NCBI GenBank assembly: GCA_029204225.1
Contig: CM055095.1
Location: forward strand, 26,024,503 to 26,088,502
Direction of reading: 5' to 3'
Source of the DNA: Diphasiastrum complanatum
Taxonomy: Eukaryota; Streptophyta; Lycopodiopsida; Lycopodiales; Lycopodiaceae
Length of the DNA: 64,000 bases
The notes beneath the pieces are model-generated. The model was not told the DNA's origin. It worked only from the letters and a program-made list of their open reading frames with translations, and ran no database searches. Below, in pieces: positions 22,797 through 36,672 of the stretch. The translations under genes were made by a program, and so were the position numbers. How positions within the stretch are numbered: position 1 is the first letter of the stretch; each line of letters begins with the position of its first letter.

Positions 22797-24327
22797 GATT
22801 CCAGCTATAATGTTCGTACGAAAGATATCAGGGAGCGGAATGAAGGCCACTGGACTACATCAGAGATAGTCGACTTAGCATGGACAAGGGAGCTCAAGAA
22901 TCCAAATCTACCGGGAGCATCACCACCAACGAAGTCAACAAGTAGCGGACTGGCCAATGAGCGAAAACAAAGCTCAGCGCCTCACAACCATATTCTATGG
23001 CAACAGAAATAAAAGCATGGCCGAGTCGACAAAAGTACTAAAATTTCTATCAAAAATATAAAGACAAACCTCCATAAAAGGTGCACTGTACTCGCAAGCC
23101 AAAGGCACGAGAATTATAGATAGACTAGCTAGCTCTCAGACATGTCATAAAATTCTCAAAAAATCGTCGAGTTATTGGTGGATCCAAACCCACTCCATCG
23201 CATCATCTTAGGCGAGGGGGGTTACATGAGAAAGGTGTCCTAAAAGTGAGAGGCACATCAAAACATTACATTAGCATTTGCTGCCATGGACAAACTTTTG
23301 CCCGTCAAAACTGCCGTACATTTGAAAGTGGGGTGGGGTGGTTTGACGTGCAAAATGGCCGTCACACTTCAACACTGCATGAATGGCAGGCACTCGTGAG
23401 CATGCAACCCAATCAAGTCCTCTTTCCCTCTGCTGCATCAAATTCAAAAAAAAGGCAGACACGTGGCGGAAATTCATTCGCTATCACTCTCCAGCGTGGC
23501 AATAATTCAAAAAAAAAAAGAGAATTCAAAAAAAAGGAAGAGAGAAGCAGAAGAGGAAGGAAGAAGAGAAAGAGAGAGTGCGAGCAGAGAGGGAAGAAGA
23601 AGAGGGGAGCAACGCAGATCGAAGGATTTGATGGAGGAAGCTATGGCGAGAGTAGCATTCGGACAGGCATAGCGCTTGCAATGCATAGAAAAGACTCCAA
23701 AAGATGACAAGGAATAGCGAAGTTGAGAACTAAACCCACTCAAGAGGCCTGGATCTACCGAGGATGAGGGAATGAGAGATGAGGGATGCTGTGACGGAAG
23801 GCAAAACAGAGGTGGGTTTGTGTAGCTGAGAAAGCTTTGAAGGTGGCGGAGGGGCGTAGAAACAGGTTGCCTGCGTTGAATTTGAAAGTATAGTCAAAAG
23901 GTATTTTGCCCTCCGTGCTCAAACTCGGCAGCATGGGCTTCTTCTCTCACGTTATGCTCACCAATCTTAAAGTAATCCATCAATTCAGCTTTTGAAGTCG
24001 GTTTTCCATCCCAAGCATTTGCGATCTCATCACTATACTTGAAGTAAATTAAACTTAGAACCACCCGTTGTAACAGATCTAATTTCCTATATGTGAGGTC
24101 TTATGCTTGACTCCAATCCCTTGCACAAATCAAAAATACCAGACGAAATTTAAAACAGAGCTTACAAGAGAATCCTTCATAGTCTTATCGTGTCGAAACA
24201 CCTTTTTGCATAGAGTATTGAACACGTGGTCTATGACACATAGGTTTGTATTTTCTTGTGTTAATCAGAGCCTAGAGTTGAGCAAGCAAGACTAAGATCG
24301 CGAATAGCCACCGGTACTGCATTTAAA
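22797..24327. other. LTR-like or intergenic DNA upstream of MAP65
   Basis: No supported gene. 23500-23620 is A/G-rich (GAA/GAG runs). The final part should include the MAP65 promoter and 5' UTR. Confidence 0.4.
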
Positions 24328-27300
24328 ATGGTTTCAGTTGAAGAACAACTAGATCTGGAGGATACAACTTGCGGGTCATTGCTAAGGGAGCTGCAGGTAC
24401 CTTTTGTACTTTGTTCTCCATTGATATCTGTGCTGTTTCTCGTGAATGCATTTACATATAGAGAACTGTATTAATTCTGATTGCAATTTAGTGCATCCCG
24501 AACTCTGATTTTGGGATATGCTTGCATTTCCTTTTCCAGCTTTCCATCCATTTGGGTTGTGCTTGAATGCCCCTTTCCAGCTTTTCATCCATTTTGGGCT
24601 ATGCTTCACTCCCCCTTTCCAACTTTCCATACATTTTGGGCTATGGTAAATCCTCTTTTCCAGCTTTTCATTCATTTTGGCTGTGGTAAGATCACCCTTT
24701 CCAGCTTTCCATTCATTTTGGCTGTGGTAAAATCATCCTTTCCAGCTTTCCATCCATTTGCGCTATGTTAGGCATGTCCGGCTTTCCATCCATTTGCCCT
24801 ATGCTAGAACCGGCCCAGTTTTCCATCCAGATTTATTTGAGCTATGGTAGAATGGTCCTTTCCAGCTTTCCATTCCTTTCTAGTGTTCCACATATGGAGT
24901 ATAAACCTAGAGCACTTAGAAAAGCCTTGTTCTGCATAATCAGAGATCATTAGAAACCATTGTCTACTAGTAATAATTTTTAGCTTACAAACCATCTGCA
25001 ATCACTGAGTTTCTTTGTCTGTTGTTTACTACAAAATTTGGATTCTGATCTGGGAACGCAATCTGAATGTGATATCTTTATGGCCGTGGACTAGTCAGAT
25101 ACTGTAATGTTGCCCCTCATCATCCCAAGGAACAACACATGCTGACATCTTTCTGGCCCGCGTGGCAAGCATTGATCTCTTAAAATCTGAATAGCTTGCT
25201 GTTAATATTAGTTGGTAAACTGCTCACCAGCAATTGATAGACAGTTCTATTGTTAAATGGTTCACTGATCCAAAACTGATCTTTAAGTAAAATTTTACTG
25301 CGGAGCCTGCCAGTCAGAACCACTTTTCATTGAGAAACATGTTCACGTTAAAGTTTTGAAAACATCATCATTACTAGCCAAATGATCCACCTTAGACTTT
25401 CTATAAGCCAATGGCTGATGACTCACTTGGCATCTGTAAGGTCCGTAGGTGTATTCTGGCCATTGGATGGTAGAATTTTTAATCTATGAAGAAGACTCAA
25501 TTTATGCATCCCCAAAATGCGCGGTTTGGGATAAGTTCTGGTGCTATGCACTTGCAGCAGTCGAACAAATCATGATCGAACATATACATGCTGAAATTGG
25601 ATTGAGAATGCAAGCTGTGCTTTACTTGAGTTGAAATAGCGATGCTAAGTCAAAGGGAGTCAAACAATAATATCCTTATTTCTTTGTTTCTGTCTTCCTC
25701 AGCACATATGGAATGAAATTGGAGAGAGCGACGAAGATAGGGATCGGATGTTACTGGAACTTGAGCAGGAATGTCTTCTAGTATATCGGCGTAAAGTTGA
25801 GAATGCAAGCCTGAATCGAGCTCGTCTGAATAGAGCTCTTGCAGATTCAAAAGCAGAAATAGCAACTCTGTCCTCAATTCTAGGAGACAGGCCTATCTAT
25901 TTGCACGTAAGTGTTATTTTAATGTTGAAGCTTTTGCAGCTAGGGCTTCTGTTGCATGAGATAGCCTTGCTATTCTCAGGGAAAGCAAGCAAGCTGCTGC
26001 ACTCGGCTGAATTTGTGTTAACCTGTTGTACAGTTGGATACACGAGGTGCCTCTTTGAAAGAACAGCTAAATGCTGTGGTTCCAGAACTGGAGGCATTAC
26101 GCAGCAAAAAAGAAGAGAGAGTGCAACAGGTCATGGAGATAAAAACAAAAATTCAGGAGATATCTGAAGAGCTGTTTGGTTCTGTGCAATGTGAGGATGC
26201 AACTGTTTCTGTTGCTGAACAAGATCTATACTCAAAGCAGATAGAAGATTATCGACTTCAGCTGCAGGCTTTGTTAGAAGAGAAGGTATTGTTTTTATTT
26301 TGATGGATTGCATGTCTTAAAACTGGAAATATTAGAACGCAGTCCATCAGAGTTTTTTGATTGTGGAGTTTAATTTTATGGGGTTTTCTTCTCAAGCTAT
26401 CCAATTAAATTTATATTGGACACTTTTTGCAGAGTGATCGAGTGCACAGGATCCTTGAAAATGTGAAAGAAGTTCATGATCTCTGCTTTGTATTAGGAGT
26501 GGATTTTTACAGAACAGCATCGAACGTGCATCCAAGTCTAGTTGAGTCAGCAAGTGGTCCTAAAAGCATCAGCAATGATACGTTGGAGCAACTGAAGCAT
26601 GCCCTCAAGTCTCTTCAGGAGGAAAAGAAACAGCGAATAGAAAAGGTAAAAGTGCAGAACAGCTGATTGGTTTTCAAGTGTGAAAATTGCAGGTGTCCTG
26701 TAAGTTACTTATGTTTGTCTGTTTTGCTACTAGCTAAGGGACATTGGTTCTATGCTGAGGGATTTATGGACTCTCATGGACACGCCAGAAGAGGAGCAAC
26801 AACTATTTCAGAACGTGACTTGTATGCTTGGAATAGCAGATTCTCAAGTCTCTGCTCCACGATCTCTTGCATCAGAAGTGCTTGAACAGGTCATGTGCTT
26901 GAAAGATATGTGAAGCATCAACTCTTTATCTCATCAACACTCTGATTCAACTCAATGATTTGGTTTTTCATGGCTAACATGCACCATTGCAAAGAGCAGC
27001 AATCTGCCAGGTCTATAAAAGTCGATATAGATTTTTGAAATCTGTTTAGTTGTCCAGGCAACAGCGGAACTAGAAAGGCTTGACCATCTTAAAACAAGCA
27101 AGCTTAAAGAACTTGTGCTGAAGAAAAGGTTGGAGTTAGAGGAGATTTGTAGGAATGCACACATGGAAGCAGATAGGACCACCTCACGAGATAAGACGGA
27201 TGCTCTTATCGACTCTGGTAGGCTGCCAATAAAAGAGAATTTTGAGTTTGTTAGGTTGTAGTCTGTCTCCTGCAATCTGAGATTTCTAACGTAAGGACTG

Positions 27301-28623
27301 CCCATGTCTGACTCGATTGTTTTAAACTTAAAAATTGCTTGAAGGTATGGCGGATCCCTCCACGCTTTTTGCAAATTTGGAGGAGCAGATAGCAAAGGCA
27401 AAGGATGAGGCCCTCAGCAGAAAGGAAGTTCTGGACAAGATAGAAAAATGGTTAGCAGCCTGTGAAGAAGAAACATGGCTTGAAGATTATAACAAGGTAA
27501 GATTAAGAATGGACTTAAAATTGTTCAGTAAGTCACAGGAACCCGAAACCCTAAAAGAAAAGCTGCTCATGTCTGTTGTAATTTTTATAAGAGCTCTATT
27601 GATTGATTATGGTCTCTCAAAAATATAATTTCTTGGGCTTTGCAGGATGAAAACCGTTACAATGCTGGCAGAGGTGCTCATGTGAATCTAAAACGTGCAG
27701 AGAAAGCTCGAGTAACTGTGCAGAAACTTCCTGGTATCCCTTGTGAATACGTATCTTCTAGTTTAGCCACGTTTTCACTGCATGAAATCAGTGTATACCT
27801 CCGTGTATAGGCTTTCTAAAGCAGAACACATATAAGCATTTCTTTGTGATAAAGTTACTCTGAGTTTGCTAAATGCAGCTCTTGTCGAGGCATTGACTGC
27901 AAGAGTAAAAGCTTGGGAAGAGGAAAAATGTACGCTCTTCCTTTATGATGGGGTAAGCCCACTCTTACTTCTTTATCCACCTGGTTCTTTGTTCTCAAAA
28001 TATTTTTTTCCTATGTTATAATCGAAATTTTCATGAAAAGAGATGATTTCTCTTGTACAAGGTCCATTTACTCTCTATGCTGGATGAGTACAATCTGCTA
28101 AGGCAAGAAAAAGAGGAGGAAAAAAGAAGACTTCGGGTAATCATGCCCAAACTTTTGATTTTCTTATCATGTTAAAAAACTAAAAGATAAAGTATTTCGT
28201 TGAGAAAGCTGGTAAGAGGACACAAGCCCAAACTAATGTGTTTTGTTACAGGACCAAAAACGGTTGCAGGAGCAACTGATCAATGAAAAGGAAACCTTAT
28301 TTGGCTCAAGACCAAGTCCCTACAAAGTGAAGATTGGCAAGAAAAGCCAAGCTGGGCTACGTGTTAATGGTAGCCAAGGAGGAACACCTGGAAATCGTCG
28401 TTTATCAGTTGTTGGAGCCCACCATCCAGGAACTCCAGATACTCTAATGCCAAGGGTAAATGGTGTGACACCAGCTAGGCTAGCCACATCTGTGGGCAAA
28501 GAATTGAAGAAGGATAAATCCAGGCCAGCAGCTCCAGTCAATTTTGTGGCAATGCCCAAGGAAGACTTTGGATCAATTTTTAGTGGATGTAGGCATGATG
28601 AGAATTCCCTACAGTTTGTTTAA
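24328..28623 (+). CDS. MAP65: MAP65/Ase1 microtubule-associated protein
   Basis: Predicted 604 residues from eleven exons: 24328-24396, 25703-25906, 26034-26285, 26433-26645, 26734-26889, 27058-27217, 27345-27496, 27646-27733, 27879-27952, 28062-28136, 28252-28623 (1815 nt, frame closed, all GT-AG). The N-terminal two thirds are heptad-rich coiled coil that dimerises in this family. The conserved microtubule-binding block is present: [18 protein letters not shown], then [20 protein letters not shown], then [14 protein letters not shown] and [18 protein letters not shown]. The Ser/Thr-Pro-rich tail has GTPGN, PGTPD and VTPAR sites, likely CDK or MAPK targets. MAP65 crosslinks antiparallel microtubules in the spindle midzone and phragmoplast and in cortical arrays. 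Intron 1 is 1.3 kb and carries a minisatellite. No lesion; length is normal for the family. Confidence 0.95.
24522..24895. repeat. 41-bp minisatellite in MAP65 intron 1
   Basis: Nine degenerate copies of a pyrimidine-rich unit (cctttccagctttccatcca + ttttgggctatgg...). The 'ccag' anchor occurs at 24536, 24577, 24619, 24660, 24701, 24742, 24778, 24815 and 24862. The first six copies are spaced 41-42 bp apart, the later ones 36-47 bp. Confidence 0.9.
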
Positions 28624-31330
28624 GATCCTTAAGTGACATTCCTCCGATCTGAGTTGCATAATGGTCCCGTGGCTTACACCAGATTTAGTGATCTTTTGAG
28701 CTGGAATATGTATGACATTGATTCATGTGCTGTGGTGGATGTCCCTAAATTTATAGTGATACTTTATCTTTAAGATTAATTCTAGATTCTTCCAAGTACA
28801 ATGAGAAAGTCATGATTGTACTTTTCCTGATGTAATTACTATGTTACTGTTTTGACTGATGACCAAGCACCGTGATTTTGAAATCATGAGTTGCCAGGCA
28901 CCACTAGCAGGCCTTTAAACGATTCGTTGAAGCTTGTATCAGATTCAGATGGGCTACATTTTTCATGTCAAGAGTACTTGACAGTTTCACTCATGTGTCT
29001 TATTGGTTTCAAAATGAACTTCAAAACCTTGAAGGCTACTGGACATCAAAGCATCAAAGGTTAGCTTGAGAAATGGATTGGATTTTGTGCTGCTAATCAC
29101 TGTTGGTAGGATACTTCTTAGGAACAATTTTTTCTCTAAAATTCTTGGCTGGCTGAATGCCAGATAGCAGACCATAAATCTTGTAGAAATCACTATCAAA
29201 TTAATGTGAATGTATATAACAAAAGCATGAGATGCGAAATGTTTTTTGAATCTCCAGGTCTCTTTTCTTACGAACGTGGAAAATGCAACTTGAAGTCTCA
29301 TTGCTAGGAGATATTATGACTATTTTTTTTCAGATTGATTGTTTGACACAAATGTTCTAGGACATGAAATCTTAGACCCTAACTCTAAACCTTACACTGA
29401 GTTAGATCTTAAAATTATGCCAAAATCAAAAGGAAAATTTCTGCTTAAATGCTCTGTTGCAATGGACAAAAATTCACAGAGAACTTACCATACATGAATG
29501 GATTTATTCTGGAAATGGGCCACAATGAATAGAAAACATAACATTTGCTCGTGCTATCCATATTGTGCTCTGTCCATTTTCCTCTGCTATTTTATGATTT
29601 CAAGCCTCCTCCCACACTGAAGGTCTGAGTGGTTCCCACTCTTTCAGTGGTGTTAGGCTTTGATCCAGGAAACATCTTGTGTGTGGCCATTTTTCCCTGT
29701 CAGTGGTGCATTGCTCATCTTTTAGTATCTGTTCTGGTGATTACTTCCAAGCTCCAAAATCCAGATATTTATTTTCCAATCCGTCTTTAGTGGTTTTATC
29801 AAACCTTGTAGGGAAGCCATACTAAGAGACTTGTCCCTCACAAAGAAGTTGCCAAAATTTTATATGTTTATACTGAAAATTAGTGCAAAAGCGTGTTAAA
29901 AATTTCAGGCAGCATTCTCTACCAATTGATCTCCTGTAAATTGGTAAATAGAAAGGATTCACTAGTTCTAAGTGACGAGCTTGTAATTAGTAAAAGGGTA
30001 CTAGGTGTTAACTAGAGTCTACTGGACTAACCTCTTAAAATGTTGGAGTTGATTGATCAAAGGACCCATGTCATACTTAGATTAGGACATTTGGTCCAAT
30101 ACAAGAGTGACACATCGTCATAAGGTTTTAGCAACTTCCTACACACATGCCCATGTGTGTCAAGTGCTTGCCAAAGTGGTGTGCCCCATGTGGTCTGGCT
30201 TTAAGGTGAGTTAGGATTAAGGGGTGCTCGAGGAAATAAGAGTGAGCTTTAGTCAAGTAGTTTTGTTTGCCTCTCTTTGATGGCAACCACATGTTTGATG
30301 TATGTTTAGTTGGTAGACAAAATAAATTAGTTGTTTCAAGAATTGATATGTTTCAAAAGTTGACATAACCTTTGTCTATAGAATGTTGTTCTTTGTGAAG
30401 TGAAAAATGCTTATTGTAAGTGTAAATTATAGTTGCGAGGGCAATCACTCTAGTAAGTCTTATGTGCAGGCTTTTCTGCTTCAATTGTGTTCGCTCCATC
30501 CTTCCCCAAATCAGGCCTTTTGCTTTCAAAATGCATAGTTGTAATCTGTCGCTTGGTTGCAAGCAACCCCCATCTCAAAAATCTATTATGTGACTTTTCT
30601 TCCATTGGGAATGTAGCACTCTATTGAAGGAAATTCATGTGTTCCTTTTGTGCCACAGATTTGCAGTTCTTTGGATGATTTGGTTGACAGAGAACAATGG
30701 TAATCTTCTCTTACGCTAACAACCCACACTTATGTAGTTGATACTCACAGGTATTTTACAGCCGACAGTCAAGGCTAGTAGTTGGTTTTTACTTGGATGT
30801 TGTGAGAATTATAAATTAAGTATAAAATCCTATCTGCCGTCAAGGCTACTGGGGAGAGTTGGGTAAGATAGAATTTCTTGCTGTGTAACTGCAGGCTCAA
30901 GCCCTGCCTGCTGCATTCGTTGATATGCTTGGAGCCTTATGCTCACAAAGTTAGGTTAGTAAAACATTGTACATTTGTGCATAAAAAAGTGCAGCCTAAC
31001 AGAGTACATTTGAAAATAAGAAATTGCTAATGCGTTGTGATGTGAGTGCTCTATGCTCGCAATTGGAAAGAAAAAGTACTTACTTGCTAAGCAAGGGAGA
31101 AGCCCCCTCAAGTGATTGTTTCTTCACCCAAGTTTTGTAGAAAGTCCAAAAGATGAGTGACAATTTTTTTAGTTCGGAAAGTCAGACTGCAGCGAGGATC
31201 CAAGCTAAGAAAATGAACAATGAACCACTTTCAGCATACATGGCCATTTGCCGCCGGGATAACAAGTAAATACAGAAATAAATTAAATATAATACAATCT
31301 CCCCAAGAGGAGGCACACAAAAAGCTCATT
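28624..31330. other. Intergenic between two convergent genes
   Basis: About 2.7 kb between the MAP65 stop and the pTAC16-like stop on the other strand. No coding frame, RNA gene or repeat was recognised. It should hold both 3' UTRs. Confidence 0.55.
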
Positions 31331-34300
31331 TTATTCATCATCTACATAAATTGTTTCCTGTTTAAAAAGGCCGCCAAAAATGTTGTTAAACTGGGGTTTT
31401 GGGTCAAACACTGATACTTTGGATGTGGAAGCAATTGCAGCAGCAGGTGGGTCTTTTGTTCCTTTTCTTGAAGCAGACAATCCTGAGATTGTTCTGCTTA
31501 AAAGCTTCCCGGCATGGTTGTCCTGCTGCGTATCCAGTAATGAATTACTGGGCACATTTGGACTATCTAAGGATGCTACTGCTTCTTGTGCTCTGGCCTT
31601 AGCCCTCTGTGCTACAGCAGCTGCCTTTGCTTCTTCTTCTGCTAATCTTTTTGCTTCTTGTTTGAGGTGATATGCAAGCTCAGCGGCTTTGCGCGCTTCT
31701 TCTAAGGCCTTCTGTGCTTCTCTTTCAGCTTGAGCACGGACTTCCCTTTCAGTTTCCTCAGCTTCTGCTTTGGCACGTAACTCTTGTAAAGCCACCCTCC
31801 TTCCATCTGTGGGTATAGCACTGTTACACATGATCACCAAAAAATTTGTCAAAAATGAGATTAGACTATAGTAATTTAATCTCTAATACAGCAACTCTGA
31901 CCAACCAAACATTTCAAAAGTAGTCCTTACTCCTATCAAACATATTTCAAGAACACAAACTTGAAAAAGTAAATAATCCCAAGTCAATTCAAATCAGATT
32001 GATTCACTTTTTTTGGCTAGAAATCAAATCAAGCATGAAAGGTTTTCAAAAAGAAATTTCAAAGAAAACAAGGAACACTTGAAAGGAAAAATCTCTTTAA
32101 ATCTCAGTTTGAATCTTAAGTTGATTCCAAAACTTCAAAACGGGCTTCTTTGCTTCTATGAAAAAAATAGATGCACAAGTAGTTGAACACAACTGTGAAA
32201 AAATGCAATGAACAAAGTTGAAGTACCTTAAAAGGACATCAATCGAAGTTACTGGGGCATAATCCCTTGTGGCAACTTCTACGACCTGCACAACAGAGAG
32301 ATTATATAAGCTTAACAGGTCTGCTGGACAAAAACGCTTTCCTGTTCATACATAAAATGTGAATTCTTTCAATCTAATTGTACCTTGATGTTGCAGAAGG
32401 CAACAACCATACACACACCTTGTTTTCTGAGACTGCTGTGTTTAGAAAAACTCCTGCCACAACTGATGCAATCTGTGCTTTTGAAACCTGTTTCAAATTA
32501 TAGAAAAAGTAAAATTTCCAGATCTGAACAGCAAGCTGACCTGTTCCACAACTTGAACTTCTGAGGTATCAAAGAAAAGCAAGCTTAACATCAGGGTCCT
32601 TCAAAGAGGACTACCTTGCCTCTGCCTGCATCGGGGATCCCCTCCGTTAGCAGCACAAGGTTTTCGGTTTCTAGGGAATAATCGTCAATGCCCTCAGTTG
32701 AACTTGTCCTGATAAATGTAAAAGTTAGATCACTCTCGACTATGCCATCAATGAGATCTTCTGTTGAAGCTTCCGAATCTTGAATAAACAAGTTTCTGAA
32801 AAAAGCTGAAATGCCTGCAAATGGTCCATCGTTGACTACCCCAGTCCCAGCTTCAGATACAACAACCAGATGGCCAACATTGGCTAGTTTGGCTGCTTCT
32901 ATAACACGCAACGCATCTGATGGTGTCACCTTCGCCCGAGGTCCATCCTCTGTTGGACCAACAGTGACAACAATCTTTCCAGCATTGCCAACTGCCTTCG
33001 CTATGGACTCTACATCCTTGAAGTCAAACTCAACTGCATTAAGTCTCCTCGCTTCGTCTTTGCTGATGAACTGAATCCCACAAGCAGCCGCTATGAAACG
33101 TCACATTTGTGTTATGTTTTGAGGTTTCAAAGATAAAATCCTTCGCTAAAAAAGAGAATGAAAAAATCAAAATCCTTCCCTACTGCACTTGATTGAGGCA
33201 TTAAGATAAGACATACAACCTTAGTCGAAAGTAAGAAAAGGTGAAACTTGGAGGTGCCAATCATAAATACATCGAAACCATAAACTGAATATGAAGTGTG
33301 ACTAATCTCAAAAAAGTAGCATAATTGATACTGGTTGATTTCCTACAGTAAAACATTCTGGCATTCGAAGATGGAAAAGTTTTCTAGTAAGATTCATCTC
33401 GAAAGTTTAGAGAACCCACTAACTGTTTGCTTTAGATAAATCTAGGAAGAATGTAATGTGGATTGAAGGCCACAAAGGCCTATCTCGCCTTAAGTTCAGG
33501 TTAGTGAGGGTCAGAGAAATGAGTTAGAATTTAAACTTGTCAGGCAAATGTGGTTCTAAGCCTATAAGGGCAAGATCTCAAGAAAATGCATTCTATGATT
33601 TGTATCCATTCCATTTTTTGTTAACTAAACCATTGACCTATTGATCATTCCCTTGACTCCTAGAGAGTTGCCAAGTTCGGATTAGCTCTCCAACCCTCTT
33701 CATGTTGGTAGTGCCTTTGTTCCGGACTTGCACTCTAAGTTTTGCATCTTAATTGCCTCATTTTCATCACTCATATGCAAATGGCGATGAAAGTATGATT
33801 CTTACAATCAACAGATATCTGAGCTTGAATATGATGTAAGGTGTACAGTGGATTAAACAGTAGCAACAATAGATAAGAGGTTGCAAACACATAGCAATGT
33901 AGGATCCTGCATCGGAATCTACCAAGAAGGGAGAAGTTGCATTGCCAAGCTTTGAAAGTTACAATGAATGTTTTATTGTATTTCAAAATGAGCTTGATTG
34001 CAGACTCAGTTGAGCAATAAGTAATTGATTAAGAAAAGAGGCTGAAAAAAAAATGAAATTGAAAAGAAAAATGGACTAATGGAATGTTACACTCCAGTTG
34101 GCATTTTAATTTCCTAACACAGAGAGAAAGTTTCTGAAATCAGAACTCCCTTTATGATAGTAAGAAAAAACAATTTCAGTGAAGTTCTGGCAAAATTGGA
34201 ATGGGAATCGCGAAGAAAAGGACAAGGAAACTAACCCCATATTGTGCAGCAAACTCTGCAAGCTGCTGCGCGAAGTAGAGATCGCGCACACCCCCCCGCA

Positions 34301-34883
34301 CACTGAACCCATTTCGCAGCAGCTGTTGAGAAATCCGGGCACCAATCTGGCCTGTTGCTCCAGCAACAAACACTGTTCTGGGATCAGTCCTTCTAAGCCT
34401 CCCCAATGACACGCTTTCCAAGCCACTGGGGTCTTTCTTCAGCACCAGAGAGCTGCCTCCACTTGATAAACCGCCACTCTGGGTGGAGCCACCTCTCCTT
34501 GTTGCAAACTTGAGCAATTGTGTGCCAAAAGGTGGTTCCTCATCCTCCTCTTCCTCATGTTCCTCTTCATTTTCCCGCTTTTTCTCCCTGTTTTCAAATC
34601 GGAAGTGCTGGGTTCCTCCTAAAGCAGGCTTGGTGTCATTTTTCTTCTTCCGTCCTGCACTAAAAGACTGGGTTCCTGACCTTTTAACCGGGGATCCAGC
34701 TCTGATAAACATGCTCTTGTGCCTGCCATCACACATATGTGGCAACTGTGCTGCAAACAATTTACTATAAGAAAGCAAAAGTGCTTTGCTGCTGCTATAG
34801 ACAGGATGATCTAGAACAGTAACAGTCCCAGTATGTTTCACACCCTGCAGAGCCTGCAGAGATACTACCGTATTTGTTGGCAT
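31331..34883 (-). CDS. PTAC16: pTAC16-like NAD(P)-binding Rossmann protein, plastid
   Basis: Predicted 573 residues from five exons on the - strand: 34883-34236, 33070-32615, 32487-32419, 32285-32227, 31820-31331 (1722 nt, frame closed, GT-AG). Residues 1 to about 160 are a Ser/Arg/Lys-rich leader with an acidic Glu run, compatible with a plastid transit peptide plus linker. The Rossmann motif is TVFVAGATGQIGARI, followed by conserved stretches EARRLNAVEFDFKDVESIAK and KIVVTVGPTEDGP. The C-terminus is a long Ala/Glu/Arg-rich helix ending in FGGLFKQETIYVDDE, very like the end of Arabidopsis pTAC16. In that species the protein belongs to the plastid transcriptionally active chromosome and thylakoid fraction. 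A TIC62-type NAD(P)-binding protein is the alternative, but TIC62 ends in FNR-binding Pro-rich repeats, absent here. No lesion. Confidence 0.85.
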
Positions 34884-36477
34884 TGCTGCCAGGGAAAATG
34901 CAGGCCTGTTGATGCGCTTCCTGTCTTCAATCTAAAGACTGCACCCAATAGCCTGATTAAGAATCACACACACACTTTCACTTGGTCCCACAGCGATGCA
35001 TGAGAGGCATTAGATGGAGCTCCAATTGAATTGTTTGAGACATCAAACACTGTTGTCTTAACCAATTGCTCATCCATTCTGCAATTTCTGATCTACCAGC
35101 AGCACAAAGGCATGGCTGTGGAGGAAAGCACAGTTTTCTGTGAGCAAGCAACTCAATTTTATGATCTGACACAGTTTTTTTTGGTGAAGCAAGGAGTAAC
35201 AGAAGATGGGCTGCTGCTGCCAAAGGCAAAGGCGAAGGGGAGGGCGATCGCCATAGCCAGGACCTTGGAGAGGAGACGTCGATCGTATGATCGATCCCCT
35301 TCTGTTATTGGAACGCATGCTATTTTAGCCTGTTGCCGTTGGATCTACAGAGGTCATTCAGATTTTGCCACGCTTCTGAGGCCCATAACTTGCCAAGTGG
35401 CAAATGCACACGTGGCCCACATCCAGCGAGGAGGCTGCGAATTTAGATAGTGTCCTAAGAAATACTTAAGAGATCAGGTCAGGTCAAGGTTTAGGGTGTA
35501 TTTATATGTTACCCTAAATGATGATAAATATATCTATAATTTTGGATATCATCATTTATAATTATATTCTTTTTCTCGCGTCATTTCTATATCATTTAGA
35601 GCTTGGATGGATGATTCAGGTTCTTTTAAAACCTCAAAATCGCATATGGGTTCATCATATGTAGTGGGCCTTGAGCGAGCGAGCTTGCACAAGCGAGCTT
35701 CTGAGTGAACTTTTCACCATTGCATTTATTAAATTTTCTCTAGTATCTATCTTTATCTCTGTCATTTTTGTGCAGATTTTCTCTAAATCCATACTCTTAT
35801 ATGTTGATGGTGTGGTTATATTCATACTAAATATTTCGTAAATCTTCCATTTTTTGGACTTTTCCAAAAGCTTTTAATTGAGAGTCATCAAAAACAATAT
35901 CAATAAGCAACATCTAAGTGGCAATAAGAGAAATATGCATCATAATAAATATGCATGCACTTACTCATAAATAAATAAATATGCATTATAATAAACATGC
36001 ATGCACTTACAAGATAAATATATTTATATCTATTTGTGCCTATGACCAAGCAAGTTTGGTATGATATCCATGCTCTTAGAAGATAAATACATTTACCTTT
36101 AACTCTGCATATTGCCAGATCACTTTAGTATTTTGCATTATGCATGCACAAAGAGAAGCCACTGTCCTATTCACTTTAGAACATTCAAGCATATGGAGCT
36201 AAAATGTTAGTACAATATTCCAAAACATAAAATAAAACAAGAACGATGTGGTATTAACCACAAAGGCCTTGCCATGTCATAATAGCATGAATTCTAAAAT
36301 TTTAGGATTTGGATTGTTTCATATTTGAATTAGGCTTGTCGGTGTTTTTTTCAAAATAGCATGTGTATAGATGGTTGTTTTCTTTTTTCAACAAAAGTGT
36401 TTATTTGATGCTTATTATTTTAACTTAACATCTAGGGTGTTTGAACTTTTTGCAGGTTGGATGAGGAGTCGGAGTGA
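34884..36477. other. Upstream region of pTAC16-like gene, no other gene
   Basis: 34884-35100 should contain its promoter and 5' UTR. Beyond 35450 the DNA is AT-rich with short repeats such as 'ataaatatgcat' (35930-36010). Confidence 0.5.
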
Positions 36478-36672
36478 GATGTGAATATTGAAATGTGAAT
36501 ATCGTGAATATTGAAACGTGAATATCGTGAATACTGATCATGAAACTCTGAATACTGATCGTGATACTTTGAATATTGATCGTGAAGCTCTGAATACTGA
36601 TCGTGAAACTCTGAATACTCATTGTGATACTTTTAAAATATTGATTATGAAACTTTGAATACTAATTGTGAT
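36478..36672. repeat. 21-bp degenerate tandem repeat
   Basis: Unit tctgaatactgatcgtgaaac and variants repeat head to tail; the clearest copies lie at 36545-36640. Because the unit is 7 codons long, the opposite strand shows a SIQSFTI heptapeptide repeat, which I read as an artefact. Confidence 0.8.

Noticed and set aside
28987-29301. 104-codon frame between MAP65 and pTAC16-like
   Set aside because: Random-looking composition in an AT-rich intergenic region.
34179-34770. Open frames on the + strand opposite pTAC16 exon 1
   Set aside because: Shadows of the coding exon; the Ser-rich run mirrors the Glu run of the real protein.
35031-35450. 139-codon frame upstream of pTAC16-like
   Set aside because: Lies in the presumed promoter region, with no recognisable domain or gene structure.
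36478-36672. CRISPR-like array
   Set aside because: Units are contiguous and degenerate without spacers, in a plant nuclear context.
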